This document shows positions 34,140 to 45,782 of a stretch of 64,000 nucleotides of DNA, one piece after another (within the stretch, counting starts at the first letter, position 1; each line of letters opens with the position of its first letter). The translations under genes were made by a program, and so were the position numbers. Source of the DNA: Tenrec ecaudatus. Its lineage: Eukaryota; Chordata; Mammalia; Afrosoricida; Tenrecidae. The notes below the pieces were generated by a model. That model did not search any database and was not told the DNA's origin. It saw nothing but the letters and a program-made list of their open reading frames with translations. Location: assembly GCF_050624435.1 (NCBI RefSeq), contig NC_134540.1:104313739-104377738 (forward strand). The letters run 5' to 3'.

Positions 34140-34342
34140 ACTCACTCTCACTGCCATCGAGAGACTCCAACTCCTATAGGATAGGGCAGAACTGCTCCTC
34201 TGGGGTCCGGGGCTATAAATATTGCAGGAAATATTTAAATATAATCCTTATCTTTCACCCATGGAGTGGCTGGTAGTTTCAAACTGCTGACCTTGTGGTT
34301 AACAGTCCAATGTGTAACTCACTACACTACCAGGGCTCCTTA
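34140..34342 (-). repeat. AfroSINE
   Basis: This antisense copy runs from 'actcactctcactgccatcg' to 'accttgtggttaacagtcc' and 'ccagggctcc'. A short A/T-rich insertion lies in the middle. Confidence 0.88.
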
Positions 34343-34498
34343 AGATGCAGATTAGAAGTACCAAAAATATACATTGTTGTCTTGTTACTGATCTCAAAGG
34401 GAAAACATTTAGTCATTAACTACTATGTATAATATGGTAGATGATCTTTATAAAGTAGAGGGAATTCATTTCTATTTATAGTGTGTTGATTATTTTTA

Positions 34499-35786
34499 AA
34501 TTTTTTAAAATCATTTTATTGGGGACTCATACAATTCTTATGACAACTCAAACATACATACACGTGTGTCACATTTGTACATTTGTTGCCATCATCATTC
34601 TCAAAACATTTGCTTTTTACTTGAGCCGTTGGTATCAGCTCCTCATTTTCCCCTCCCTCCCTACTCAACCCACCTTCATGATAATTTAATAATTATTATT
34701 TTGTCATACCTTACACCATCCAATGTCTCCCTTCACCCACTTTTCTGTTGTCCATCTCCCAGGGAGGAGGTTATATGTAGATCCTTGTAATCGGTTCCCC
34801 CTTTCTACCCTACCTTCCTTCCACCCTCCGGTATCACCACTCTCAGCATTGGTCCTGAAGAGATCATCTGTCCTGGATTCCCTGTGTTTTCAGTTCCTAT
34901 CTGTACCAATGTACATCCTCTGGTCTAGCCAGATTTGTAACAGAACTGGGATCATGATAGTGGGGAGGGGGAGGGGAGAAAAAACATTTAGGAACTAGAA
35001 GAAAATTGTATGTGTCATCATTGCTACATCGCACCCTGACCGACTCGTGTCCTCCCTGCAACCCTTCTATAAGGGATGTCCAGGTGCCTAGAGATGGGCT
35101 GTGGGCCCCCAATCTGCACTCCCACTCATTCACAATGATATGATATTTTTTGTTCTTTGATGCCTGATACCTGATCCCTTCAACACCTCATGATCACACA
35201 GGCTAGTGTGCTTCTTCCATGCGGGTTTTGTTGCTTCTGAGCTAGATGGCCACTTGTTTATCTTCAAGCCTTTAAGATCCCAGATGTTATATATTTTGAT
35301 AGTCGGGCACCATCAACTTTCTTCACATTTGCTTATGTACACATTTGTCTTCAGGAAGGTGATCATCATGGAATGCCCCAGTTTAATAGAACAAAGTGTT
35401 CTTGCATTGAGGAAGTACTTGAGTGGAGGCCCAATGTCCATCTGCTACATTAATATTAAACCTATAAATATATGCACATAGGTCTATTACCCCATCATTA
35501 CATATGTACACGCCTGTATTTAGACCTGAGGGATGTCGTGTCTCATAGTGGGGCCGGCCACATGGTCTTCTCTGTTAATTGGTTGCTCTGAGAAAGTATA
35601 TCATCCTCAAGGCTGCTTGGGCCAGGGTGTGCTCCACTCTCTCTTCCTCCCCCTTAATTTGCTCCTGTGTGTTCTGATTAAACATGTCCCTCTCTGTGTG
35701 CTGTAGCTTTAGTGCTGTCCTTAGAAGTAAATTTTTCTGCAGGGAGGGGCGGCTGTTCATGTAGTTGGGATTCGGGTGGCCCCTTC
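34499..35786 (-). mobile_element. Composite L1-tailed copy with extra 5' sequence inside its duplication
   Basis: This antisense copy is flanked by 'tgttgattattttta' at 34484-34498 and 35787-35801 (15 bases, perfect). The first 1.03 kb matches the composite retroposon. From about 35527 to 35786 the text is unlike any other copy, yet it lies inside the duplication, so it came with the insertion. Twin-priming inversion, a 5' transduction or a chimeric transcript could explain it. Confidence 0.8.
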
Positions 35787-35907
35787 TGTTGATTATTTTT
35801 ATTGTGTTAAAGCTGTGAGGTTTTGACAAATGTCTTTTCTGTTTCAACTAAAATAATTAAAACAAAACAAAACAAAACTCAAAACCATGGAGTCAATTTT
35901 GACTCAT

Positions 35908-36058
35908 AAACTCCCTGGTGGTATAGTGGATTACATGTTGTACAGTAAGCCACAAGGTCTGCAGTTCAAAACCACCAGTCACTCCACAGGAAACATATAG
36001 AGTCTTGGAAACCCTACGTAGAGCTGCAATGTGTTGGCATGGACTTGATGGCAGGGGG
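35908..36058 (+). repeat. AfroSINE
   Basis: This sense copy ('ctccctggtggtatagtgg' through 'gacttgatggcagg') is preceded at 35880-35905 by a small antisense SINE scrap. Confidence 0.85.
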
Positions 36059-36074
36059 GTTGGTTTTGCTACTG

Positions 36075-36245
36075 TTTCTGATTGTTTTTTCTCTGGTTCC
36101 TTAAGGAAAACAATTAGGTGATAAATTTGAGCTCTTTCAGCTATTATGTATGTTTGCAACTATAAATTCCTCTTTAACATTGCTTTGGGGCCATCAGTGG
36201 GTTTTTGTATATTGTGTTTTAGTTTTCATTCAATTATAGGTATTT
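36075..36245 (-). mobile_element. Old L1 ORF2 fragment
   Basis: The antisense text 'gcaactataaattcctcttta' and 'gtatattgtgttttagttttc' follows a well-known internal part of ORF2. It is diverged. Confidence 0.6.
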
Positions 36246-37059
36246 TCTTTTTATTTTAAATTGTTTTATTAGGGGCTCATACAACTCTTATCACAATCCA
36301 TACATACATCAATTGTGTAAAGCACATTTGAACATTCATTGCCCTCATCATTCTCAAAACATTTCCTCTCCACTTAAGCCTGCAGCATCAGGTCCTCATT
36401 TTCCCCCTCCCTCCCCGCTACCCCCTCCCTCATGAGCCCTTGATAATTTAAAAATTATTTTGTCATATCTTGCCCTGTCCGACATATCCCTTCACCCCCT
36501 TTTCGGTTGTCCGTCCCCCAGTGAGGAGGTCACATGTAGATCCTTATAATTGGTTCTCTCTTTCCAACCCACTCTCCCTCCACTCTCCCAGCATCACCAC
36601 TCACACCCCTGGTCCTGAAGGTATCATCCACCCTGGATTCCCTGTACCTCCAGCTCCTATCTGCACCAGTGTACATCTTCTGGTCTATACAGACATGCAA
36701 GGTAGAAATCAGATCATGATAGTGGGGGGAGGAAGCATTTAGGAACTAGAGGAAAGTTGTATTTTTCATAGTTGCTACATCGCACCTCAACTGGCTCGTC
36801 TCCTCCCCTAGACCCCTCTTCAGGGCGATCTCCAGTGACTGACAAATGGGCTTTGGGTCTCCACTCTCATTTGGGTCTCGCCCTCATTCAACTTTTTCTT
36901 CTGATGATGCCTTATACCTGATCCCTTTGACATCTCGTAATCTCACAGGCTGGTGTGCTTCTTCCATGTGGGCTTTGTTGCTTCTGAGCTAGATGGCTGC
37001 TTGTTTATCTTCAAGCCTTTAAAACCTCATGTTGTACTTGTCCTTTTGTGCCTGACTTA
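36246..37059 (-). mobile_element. L1 3' UTR of the ORF2-bearing copy
   Basis: This antisense segment of about 810 bases is shared with all L1-tailed copies in the window. It joins ORF2 directly near 37040, with none of the 0.8-kb extra region seen in the composite copies. Confidence 0.85.
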
Positions 37060-38560
37060 CTTCGCTTAGCATGATTTCCTCCAGTTCTTCCAATCAAGTG
37101 ATGTGCTTCATACGTTCATCACTGCTTTTTAGTGATGCGTAGTACTCCATTGTATGTATACACCACAGTTTTTTAATCCAATCATCAATTGATGGAAATT
37201 TGAATTGCTTCCAACTGCTGGCAATTGTGAACTGTGCCACAATGAACATTGGAGCATAGATGTCTGGCCTTGGTTTGTTTCTTGCTTCTTCTGGGTGTAT
37301 GCCCAGTAGGGGGATTGCTGGGTCATATGGTAACTCTATTTCCATCTGTTTTAGATATCACCAGATTGATTTCCATAGTGGCTATACATACTTACAGGTC
37401 CACCAGCAGTAGATGAGAGTTCCTGTCTCCCCACAGCCCCTCCAACACTTGCTTTCTGATTTTTTGAATTGGGCTATCTTTGAGGGTGTTAGGTGGTACC
37501 TCATTGTTGTTTTAATTTGCATTTCTCTTATGGTTAAAGATCAGGAACATTTTCTCATATGTTTGTTGGTCATTCGGATTTCTGCCCCTGTGAAACTTCT
37601 GTTCAAGTCCTTTGTCCACCTCTCAAGTGGGCAATTCATTTTTTTTTTCTTTTTGGAAGCTAGCAGTGTTGTAGATTTTAGTAATAAGGCCTTTGTCTGA
37701 TGTGTCATTGTTAAAGATGTTTTCCCAGTCCGTGGACTCTCGTATTACTCTCTTGGTGAATTCTTTCAATGTACACAGGTGTTTTATTTTCAGTATATCT
37801 CATTTGTCAATTTGTGCCTCCTCTATGCTTGTGTCCTTCCCTATTTATGATAGCCTATGTATTATTCCCTGTTCCAAAGTTCTCAAGTTGGTCCCAATTC
37901 CCTCATTGATGGCCCTAGTAGTTTGGGGTTTAACTTCAAGGTCTGTGATCCACCTTGAGTTTATTCTTGTGCATGGAGTGAGATAGGGTCTTGCTTCATT
38001 TTTCTGCAGGTAAATATCCATTTTTTCAGCACCACTTGTTAAAGAGGGCATCTGCTTCCCCTTTGATATTTTTGGGGCCCTTATCAAAGATCAGTTGTCT
38101 GTATGCTGATGATTTTATTTCTGGGTTTTCAGTTCTTTTCCATTGGTCTGAGTATCTGTCATTGTACCAACACCATGCAGTTTTGACAACTGTGGCTGCA
38201 TAGTATGTGCTAAGGTCAAGTACAGCAAACCCTCCCACGGTGTCCTTCTTGAGGAGTTCGGTGTTAATTCTGGGCTTCTTCCCTCTCCATATGAAGTTGG
38301 CAGAACTGACTTCTTGACTATATTAAGTGTTCAAATCCACGAGCATGGGAAATTCTTCCATTTGCTGAGGTCGCTCTTGGTTTCTTGTAATAGTGTTCTG
38401 TAGTTTTCCCCCGTATAGATCTTTTGTTCTTTTAGTCAGGTATATCCCTAGATATTTCAATTTGCATTTGGCCATTGTGAAGGGTACCACCTTTTTGATC
38501 TCCCCTTCTGTGGTCTTATCTGATGTGTATAATAGCATATGGTTCTTCTCATCTCAGGAT
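37060..38560 (-). pseudogene. L1 ORF2 C-terminal remnant
   Basis: Minus-frame pieces match the L1 ORF2 C-terminal half. They include 'EIELPYDPAIPLLGIHPEE' with 'WIKKLWCIHTMEYYASL' (about 37094-37345), 'TAWCWYNDRYSDQW' with 'LIFDKGPKNI' and 'ALFNKWC' (38026-38238), and 'LKYLGIYLTKRTKDLY' (38323-38538). The protein is the endonuclease/reverse transcriptase that copies L1 RNA into the genome. Only the region after the catalytic reverse-transcriptase motifs survives. Frameshifts and stops separate the pieces, so the copy is dead and 5'-truncated. It shows what precedes the 3' UTR in an autonomous L1. Confidence 0.93.
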
Positions 38561-39259
38561 AGAAGTAGCCAAGGTTCATAGAGACTATCCGTTCTGCAGA
38601 GTGGTTTCTTTTTTTGAGTTTTTGGTTCCTTTTTTGCTCTTTTGTTCTGGATGAGCAGAGAGAGACGTTGTATCTTGAGATTCCAGGCGCTACTCACCAA
38701 ACCCAATGTGGAACACAAACTTGATGAGCTGTGTATGACCAACTTGTCCCATGAGATGTATGGTCAGTCCTATGCCTTCACAACCCAAAAGACCACTCTT
38801 GCAAGGTATTTGGTTATATCTGAGAAGTATCCATAACTGTGCCCCTAATGATGTTTATTATATATGCATAAATATACACCTATGTACATACATATGCATG
38901 CATATATTTCACTTATATTTGGGTTTTACAATTTTATTAATTACGACTCACTTATATTTTACTACTTTTCATAGTTTTGCTTAAAATAAAAGTAGTTACA
39001 CTGAGGATTACATTTAACACCTTACCTTAAAACAATACAATTTGGATTAATGCGAACTTGATTTCAGTAATACACGGAAATTTTACTCCAATACAGCTTC
39101 GTTGCCTCCACCATTCTTCAGCAGCTGGTTGTCATCTGCATACAATCTGGGTTCACCAAGTTTAATTTATGATTATATTATTATTTTTTTGTTATGATTA
39201 CCTTATTATACATATCTTTCACATAAGGAGAAAATGTGATATGTTTATACTATCTTTTA
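38561..39259. other. Unassigned sequence after the L1
   Basis: The part up to about 38840 may still belong to the L1 insertion, but it could not be matched. The rest is AT-rich with short TA/CA-rich patches. Confidence 0.35.
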
Positions 39260-39985
39260 TATATACTTTGATACTATCTTTACTAGTGCTTCATTTCTTT
39301 ATGAGTTTCCAAATTACTAGTTAATGTCCTTTCATTTTAGCATGAGCTCTGTTTAGTATTTCTTATAGGGCAGCTCTCTGACTCAAGTTTTGTTTATGTG
39401 GAAATGTCTCTCTCCTTCATTTTTAAGGGAATGTTTTGCTGATTATAACATTCTTCCTTAAAAAAATAAAGTACAACTCTTCCTTGACATTAGTTTTCTA
39501 GGCATTTTAACTAACCACTCTCTTATGGCCTCAATGGTTTTTAATGAAAGGCTAGCCTCTAATCTTATTGAGAAGCTATTTATGATGCGATGAGTCATTT
39601 TCTTCTTGCTACTTTCAATATTCTTTTTGGTTTTTGACATTTGACTACACTCTATCCAGGGGAAGATCTCTGTGACTTATATTACTTGGAAATGCAAAGC
39701 TTTTTAAAGTACAGATTAATGTTTCCATCACATGTGGAAATGTTTTGCCTATGATTTCCTTAAATGTATTTCCCGCTCCTTTCTGGAACTCCCTTTATTG
39801 GTACACTTGATGTTGCTCTTTACATCTATGAAGGTACACTTTTTTTCCTGATCCTCATATTGGATAATCTCAATTGGCACATCTTCAAATGTGTTGATTT
39901 GGTCTTCTGCCAGATTACCCATATCTGTGAGCACCTATCATAATTCTGTCACTTCATTTATTGAGCCTTTCATCCCCAGAAATTA
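39260..39985 (-). mobile_element. Old L1M-type fragment
   Basis: The antisense text follows an older L1: 'gggcagctctctgactcaag', 'tctctctccttcatttttaa', 'ctctcttatggcctcaatgg' and 'ttcttcttgctactttcaat'. It is strongly diverged and has no open frame. Confidence 0.6.
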
Positions 39986-40034
39986 ATGTATTTCGTTACT
40001 TCCTTACACTCATACACACACACACACGTACACA

Positions 40035-40208
40035 ACCTACTGCTGTTGAATCCATTTTTGCTCATAGCAACCCTATATAGGGTTTCCAAGACTGTAAATC
40101 TTCAAGGGAGTAGACAGTCTCATCATCATGCTCAGGAGTGACTGATGGGCTTGAATAGCTAATATCACAGTTAGCGGTTCAATACTTTCCCCACAGCACC
40201 ACCAGGGA
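40035..40208 (-). repeat. AfroSINE (1 of 3 in a row)
   Basis: This antisense copy ('ctgctgttgaatccattttt' to 'cagcaccaccagggat') is preceded by a short CA run at 40015-40027. Confidence 0.85.
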
Positions 40209-40282
40209 TAGACAGATGGATACAGATATACACACAAATATACATTTTATATTTTCAATGATATTTACTATTTAGTAAGACA

Positions 40283-40472
40283 TTGCCACCGAGTCAATTC
40301 CTACTCACAGGACAGGGTAGAACAATTCTTTTGGGCTTTATAAAGCTGAATCTTTACAGAAGGATGCAGTCTCATCTTTCTCCCATGGAGTAGCTAATGG
40401 GCTTATGAATTGCCAGCCCTACAATTAGTAATTCAACACTAAGCTCACTATGTAACCTGGGTTCCTTATGTG
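40283..40472 (-). repeat. AfroSINE (2 of 3 in a row)
   Basis: This antisense copy ('cattgccaccgagtcaattc' to 'cctgggttcctta') lies 75 bases from the previous one in the same orientation. Confidence 0.86.
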
Positions 40473-40502
40473 TGCCATGCCAAAACAAACATATTAAATA
40501 AA

Positions 40503-40678
40503 CGCACTGTCATTGAGGGAATTCCAATTCACAGCGACCCTACCCAGGTTTTCCTCTACTATAAATCTGTAAGGGAACCGACAGCCTAACTTTCTCCCGT
40601 GGAGTAGCTGGTGGGTTTTAACCACATTCCTTGTGGTTAGTAGCCCAATGCTTTTCTCCTAGTAATGCCAGGGCACTG
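40503..40678 (-). repeat. AfroSINE (3 of 3 in a row)
   Basis: This antisense copy ('cgcactgtcattgagggaat' to 'taatgccagggcact') is 30 bases from the previous copy. Each has its own divergence, so this is repeated insertion rather than recent duplication. Confidence 0.86.
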
Positions 40679-40910
40679 CCTTTGAATTCTTTATGGTTTA
40701 TCTGCTACTTTTAACACAAAACAGATTATTTAAAGTTATTGCTCAATAAATCCAACATTTTGGGTCTCTCCTGAACAGTTTCTCTTGATTGATTGTAATT
40801 TGTGTATGAGCCATGCTTTTGTTTCCCTATCTGTGTTATTATTATTTGGTTGTATGTTATAATAAAATAATGTATTAAGTCTAGAAATAAGATTACTTTC
40901 CTCCCTGGGA

Positions 40911-41018
40911 AAATTACAGTTATGACATAGCAACAAAAATAACTTAATGGTAGGGGGTCACCACAACATGAGGAACTGTATTACAGATTCACGGCATCAG
41001 GATGGTGGAGAACCACTG
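40911..41018 (-). mobile_element. SPIN-like hAT element, half copy
   Basis: On the minus strand the end 'cagtggttctccaccatc' resembles the SPIN/URR1-type inverted repeat. It is followed by text equivalent to 'cctcatgttgtggtgacccc' and 'attacagttatgacatagca' (read on +). Only about 108 bases of a short non-autonomous copy remain, and the other end is missing. SPIN elements move by a hAT transposase encoded elsewhere. Confidence 0.75.
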
Positions 41019-41069
41019 CCCTAAAGATTATAAAATTCCCTAAGAAATTTGACAGAAAATTATGACACT

Positions 41070-41226
41070 AGGAAAAGTTCTGGATTTGAAGAAAAAACTT
41101 GGTACCAAAGTAGTCTCTATTACTTTATAAAGTATATGAACTATTCGTTTTTAACCTCTGTCTCTCAGTTTTAACGTAAAATGAAAATAATTACATCTAT
41201 GTGGTATAAAATTTAAATTATATACC
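41070..41226 (+). repeat. MIR, left part
   Basis: The text follows a MIR core ('tctggatttgaag', 'cctctgtctctcagttttaa', 'cgtaaaatgaaaataatta'). It resumes after a small insertion at 41339. Confidence 0.65.
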
Positions 41227-41338
41227 TTATGTACTCATGTGTACACTGAGTTTTTCAGCACATTTTTAATGGAGTTTTGTGGTAAAATTCGGTGCCTCAG
41301 CTGATATTCGGGTTGGCTTATACTCGAGTACATATGAT
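41227..41338 (+). mobile_element. Palindromic MITE-like insertion
   Basis: About 112 bases have complementary ends ('tatgtactcatgtgta' against the reverse of 'tatactcgagtacata') and a hairpin-prone middle with 'tttttcagcacattttt'. It splits a MIR, so it inserted after MIR activity ceased. The family was not named. Confidence 0.6.
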
Positions 41339-41405
41339 GTATGATAGTAATCAGCACAGTGTTTGACACTGCGTAAACACTAAATCAATGCTAGCTGAAC
41401 CAGCA
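41339..41405 (+). repeat. MIR, right part
   Basis: 'taatcagcacagtgtttgac' and 'gtaaacactaaatcaatg' are the MIR end. Confidence 0.65.
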
Positions 41406-41464
41406 ACAAAAGAGGCAACATCATTCACATGTGGAAATGAAATTACAAACGGATGGCAATGAGT

Positions 41465-42015
41465 CTAAACTTCCAGTTGCTTGCAGATGGTCTTCACGAC
41501 TGTGAGGCTGGAGTCGCTGGTTGGTGCCCAGCTACCCCACCAACTGCTCTGAGGATGATCCCATTTGAAGGTCCTGGGGAGAGCGGGAGGAAAATGTGGA
41601 ACGAAACTCAAAATGACAAAAGAGGCCAGGCTTGCTGATCACCCAGAGACTGGCACAACTTCCAAGACTACGGTCCCTTGCCACTCTTCAGCTCTGGACC
41701 GTAGCTCACCCTCAGAGATCAATTTTCGGTCAAACAAAGTCTCCAAGGGGAACAAGCACACTAACGACACACACTTCTTTGAAGGATAAGCCATTTGGGA
41801 CCAAGGGGGCAGCTCGGATAGAAGGACATAGTTCGGACGCGTTGGAAGGGAGGGCAGAATGGAGAGAAGCACAAGGAGAAGGTGGAGAGGTGATGCTGTA
41901 CCAAGCGACTGAGATGGAGGAGCCGAAACAGAATGAGCATGAATTGTTGAATGTACAACGGATGATGTGCTCGGTAAACCTTCATCGAATGCACAATAAA
42001 AAGCTAATAATAATA
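41465..42015 (+). repeat. Unclassified retroposon X, copy 2
   Basis: It shares ordered blocks with 10935-11395 and 52590-53335, such as 'gatcaattttcggtcaaaca' (also in copy 3) and 'ctcggtaaaccttcatcgaa'. It ends in an AATAAA context and a TAA-rich tail. Confidence 0.68.
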
Positions 42016-42192
42016 ATAAAAAGATCCCCAGTTGTAATTTAGTGGTAAAAACACATGCACATGTAAAAACACCTGTACAACAACTGTTGTGCATGCTCTA
42101 CTCATTCTCCAAAGGTAAAATGGTCCACAAAGTAGGCTTAGGTCACCTAATAACACTTTTTTATGAATAAAGTTGTACACACTCAAAAAAAT

Positions 42193-42322
42193 AAACTCAC
42201 TGCTACTGAGTCAATTCTGGCTCACAGTGACCCGGAAGGATGAGAGGAGAACTGCCCTGGGGTTTCTGAAACTGTAACTCTTTGTGGGAATAGAAAGCCA
42301 ACTCTTTCTCCCAAAGTAGTAT
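42193..42322 (-). repeat. AfroSINE, partial
   Basis: This antisense copy ('actcactgctactgagtcaa' to 'tctttctcccaaagtag') lacks the tRNA-like end. Confidence 0.85.
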
Positions 42323-42398
42323 ATGTCATTCATTAATTTTTCATTCAGTAGAAATATGAGTTTCCCACAGCGTAATTTTCCACCTACCATTGGTTTAT

Positions 42399-42478
42399 GA
42401 GCTCCTAGTAGTGTAGTGGTTATACACTGGAGTACTAACTGCCAGGTCAGTAGTTTAACCTGACCAGAGGCTTTCTAA
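42399..42478 (+). repeat. AfroSINE 5' fragment
   Basis: This is the sense tRNA-like head only ('gagctcctagtagtgtagtgg' region and 'actgccaggtcag'). Confidence 0.7.
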
Positions 42479-42559
42479 CTTCTTTAGTGATTGTATGAAG
42501 CAATATAAAGATACTTTAATAGTATATTGATGATGTGATTTAAAATAGCAATGCTTTCA

Positions 42560-43035
42560 AGTAACACATGGTTATTACCATCTGCTCTTCTTTTTTTCCG
42601 TGCATTTCTTCGTGTTGTTGTTGGGTGCCGCCATGTGGGTTCTGACTCCCAGCAGCCCTGTGCACAACAGAACAAGACACTGCCTGGTCCTGCGCCATCC
42701 TCAGCATTGTTCTCATGCTTGAGCCCATTGTTGCAGCCACTGTGCAAATTTGTCTTTGTCAAGAGTCTTCCTCCTTTGCACAGCCTCTCTACCAAGCATG
42801 GTACCCTCTCCAGGGACTGCTCTCTCCTCACGGCATGTTCAAAGGACATTGTCCTTACTCCTAAGGAGTAATTCTGGTTGCACTTTTCCCAAGATAGACT
42901 CATTGGTTCTTTTGCCAAGATTCTTCACTAGCACCATAATCCAAATGCATCAACTGGTCTTCAGTCTTCCTTATTCAATGTACAACTTTCGCATGCATAT
43001 GAGGCAAGTGAAAATACCATGGCTTGTATTCTCTA
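42560..43035 (-). pseudogene. RTE LINE remnant, minus strand
   Basis: The antisense text matches the RTE 3' region. Minus-frame pieces include 'SILGKVQ'-like and 'RREQSLERVPCLVERLCKGG', and the 3' UTR reads 'gcacaacagaacaagacac' / 'tgcgccatcctcagcattg' on +. 'ttcgcatgcatatgaggcaa' at about 42990 marks a deeper part of the frame. It is broken by stops. Confidence 0.78.
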
Positions 43036-43779
43036 AATTTCACAGAATTTATAAACAGAACAAAGTGTGTCAAAGGTATTCTATGAATCAAGATGTAAAG
43101 GTAGGTTTACAGAGAAAACAAACTTAGTTCAAAGAATCAAGATATTAAAAATATTTTCATCTTCAATCAGTCATTAATTTTCATGTACTTATATTTAGGA
43201 AAAGGCAAGCCTAAAGTGAATTGATGGAACAACTTAATCAACACAAGCCCCCAACTGATAGACTAGCAAAATTTTTTATCTCATTGCAGTACATTATTTC
43301 ATCCATCATCAATATAAAAATTATTATGGCTACTATATGTGCCAATAGATAAAATATTTCTCGAGGGCAGGGGGATTTAAAAATGACAATGGAAACAAAT
43401 GAACAAGCAAAATCCAAACAAGCAGTCTAGAAGAGACGTGTTTTTCCAGTTGTACCAATTCACTGCTCCTTATGTAGTTCCCTTATCTCCCAGACGAGTC
43501 TAAGCTACCCTTGAATCCTTTTTTAAAACAAGGCTGAGCAGAAATATATACAAATATTTCTCCATTTTCTACAGAAAATTGCTTTACACAGATGAGCTAA
43601 CTTGGATTTTTAATAATCATCTTTGTATTATGTAAATTAATCTTTTGACATTTTATTATAAATGCGGTCATAGTGTTGATTTAGTTTCAATTCAAAAATC
43701 AAGGATTTCATTAGCCCATAAAACATATCCAGATTTCAAAGTATTTGGGGAAGGGGAGGGGGGCTTAAACAAAATGCAA
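43036..43779. other. AT-rich unique stretch
   Basis: No exon or repeat was recognised. Confidence 0.4.
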
Positions 43780-44190
43780 ACACTTAATGCAACATTAAGC
43801 ATGTGAAATAAAAACTTGATTGCCTAAAGAAAGCATGCTATGCTGTTACCCTGGTGACAGGTTAAAAAAGGGATTGTGAGCTGAATAGCTGTATGATATG
43901 AAATTAAAATGTTTCACATTGAACAATCCAAAATGAATTGGGAAAGGTTAGAGCAGAGGAGAGAGAAATCAATTCTCCAATGGCAATGGTGAATGGGAAA
44001 GAAGCATGAATAGGATTTGCCAGTGGGGTGCGGCAGCTGCCAAATATCCTGCAGCCTAAGAATGACAATAATACTGATGAAGTGTGCAAGAGCTTTCGGA
44101 ATCATTGCAGGAACAGAGAAATGCTCCTACAATAATGAGGCGATTCTGTCTTCCCGCTCAGCTCTCCTAGTCCCATCGAAGAAAAGAAAA
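43780..44190. promoter_or_regulatory. Candidate conserved non-coding element with an RFX-like site
   Basis: This is a unique block of about 400 bases of even composition without stops patterned as coding. At 43847-43860 'gttaccctggtgac' is close to the palindromic X-box bound by RFX factors (GTTRCC, two bases, GGYAAC), with one deviation in the right half. Nearby A/T-rich motifs resemble homeodomain sites. Enhancer function is inference. Confidence 0.35.
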
Positions 44191-45684
44191 ATGTGTTTAA
44201 ATGTACTAGTTAGCAATAAGCATATCCATCTGCCACCATACCCATTTAATCAATATTTTGTGCTTAGTCTTACAAAGATCTCTAAACTAGCCAAGACCTG
44301 GTCTCATATTAAATAGCTGAAAACATCAAAACAGGAAAAAGTAAGGCAAGCTGACGGGATGGTGGCTGAATTAATATTTTCTTCCCCTTCCTGCATTCAG
44401 GGGGTTTAACTGCTTACAGGCAAGCAGACATTTCCAAAGATATGGTGAGATTGTTTGTTTAGAATGTACGTCCCAAGAATTGCCTTATTTTTAAAAATAG
44501 ATATTCAGTTATCAGAGCATCAACTTCACTGTCATAAGTGGCTCAGTTAAGAACATATATGAGTCAAGTGTGACATATATGTTTCATTTTGTTTTTATAG
44601 ATGGTGTAAATGTGATGTACAAGTAATCGGACATGCCATTTTTTAAGATTCAGAAGACAATTATGTAAAATAGTCATTATCCAAATGTCCACCACTTGGC
44701 TTTCCTTGAGAATTATATGCCTACATTTTTCTATGTTTCTTTCTACTGTTATCCTTCATTAATCAAGCTCATATTTCAAAAAAACATAGCTTTTTATCAG
44801 TCATTTAAAAACGTAAAAGGAGAATGAATGGGAAATCTAAACCCAGTTATGGTCACTTTTCTAATAAGAGGAAAAAATAAACCAAAACAAAAAACACAGA
44901 TAATTAGATCTTCCACGAAAAAAATATACTAAAAAATTGATTTTCTATTCTATCAGAAAACCAAATTAAACACAAAGAAACAATTCAAACATGGATATGA
45001 AGACTACATACAGATAGAATTCAAGTAAATGCAATTTCCCATTATGACTAAAAGAATTAACTGATGAAAGGCTCTGGAGTCCGTCAGGATTCGGAAGTGT
45101 TCCACTAAGCATGAGCACAAAGCGGGGCCTGGGGTATACAATGCTTCCAGACAATCACAGCAAGCCCTCCCAAAGTGAGTCATTCTTTGAAAAACAAAAC
45201 AAAAAACCTTTCAGGCTTTCCTATTTTTCATAAACATCACCGTAGTGAAAGTGTCCCTTTTTCTTAGTCTTTAACCTCTGCTCAAATACCTTTTAACATA
45301 GAATGGCTCCTCTTTAGTATAAACAATACAAAAGTAGACTATGTACATGAGAGATGCCTTAGAAGTCGGGCCCGGGGCTGTTATCCTGGGATAGGTCACC
45401 TCACCTTGATGGCTCAAGAGAGCACACCAGTCACAAAGTCATGACCCCTGAGCTTAGAAAGAGGCCCTGTGGCAGGGTCCAGGGAAAGTACTGTCGCACC
45501 AAAAGACCACTGGTGGGGGAAATGAAAACAGTGCCAGCCACCGCTGGCAAAGCCCCCTTGCTCTTCTATAAGGAACCTTCTATTTTGAAAGAGTTTTCTT
45601 CCTCTTTCACATTGTCAAAAAAAGAGAAAATAGGTGAACTAAAAAGAGAGCTTTACATAGAATCAAGACGAAGTGAGGCCCAGC
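44191..45684. other. Unique stretch, no gene recognised
   Basis: No repeat family or convincing exon was seen. The part at 45060-45180 has somewhat higher complexity. Confidence 0.4.
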
Positions 45685-45782
45685 AGACCGCTTCCAAAAC
45701 ATGACCGCCTTGCAAACAGTGTGGGGCGCAGTTCTCCTCTGTACACTGTGGGTGGCCATGAGTTAGAGTGCACTTGATACAA
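45685..45782 (+). repeat. AfroSINE 3' half
   Basis: 'cagaccgcttccaaaacatg', 'gtggggcgcagttctcctct' and 'ggccatgagttagagtgcac' follow the SINE body and end. Confidence 0.75.

Noticed and set aside
41632..42094. Overlapping frames of 136 and 151 codons on both strands
   Set aside because: They fall in retroposon X. Equivalent positions in the other copies are not open, so coding is unlikely.
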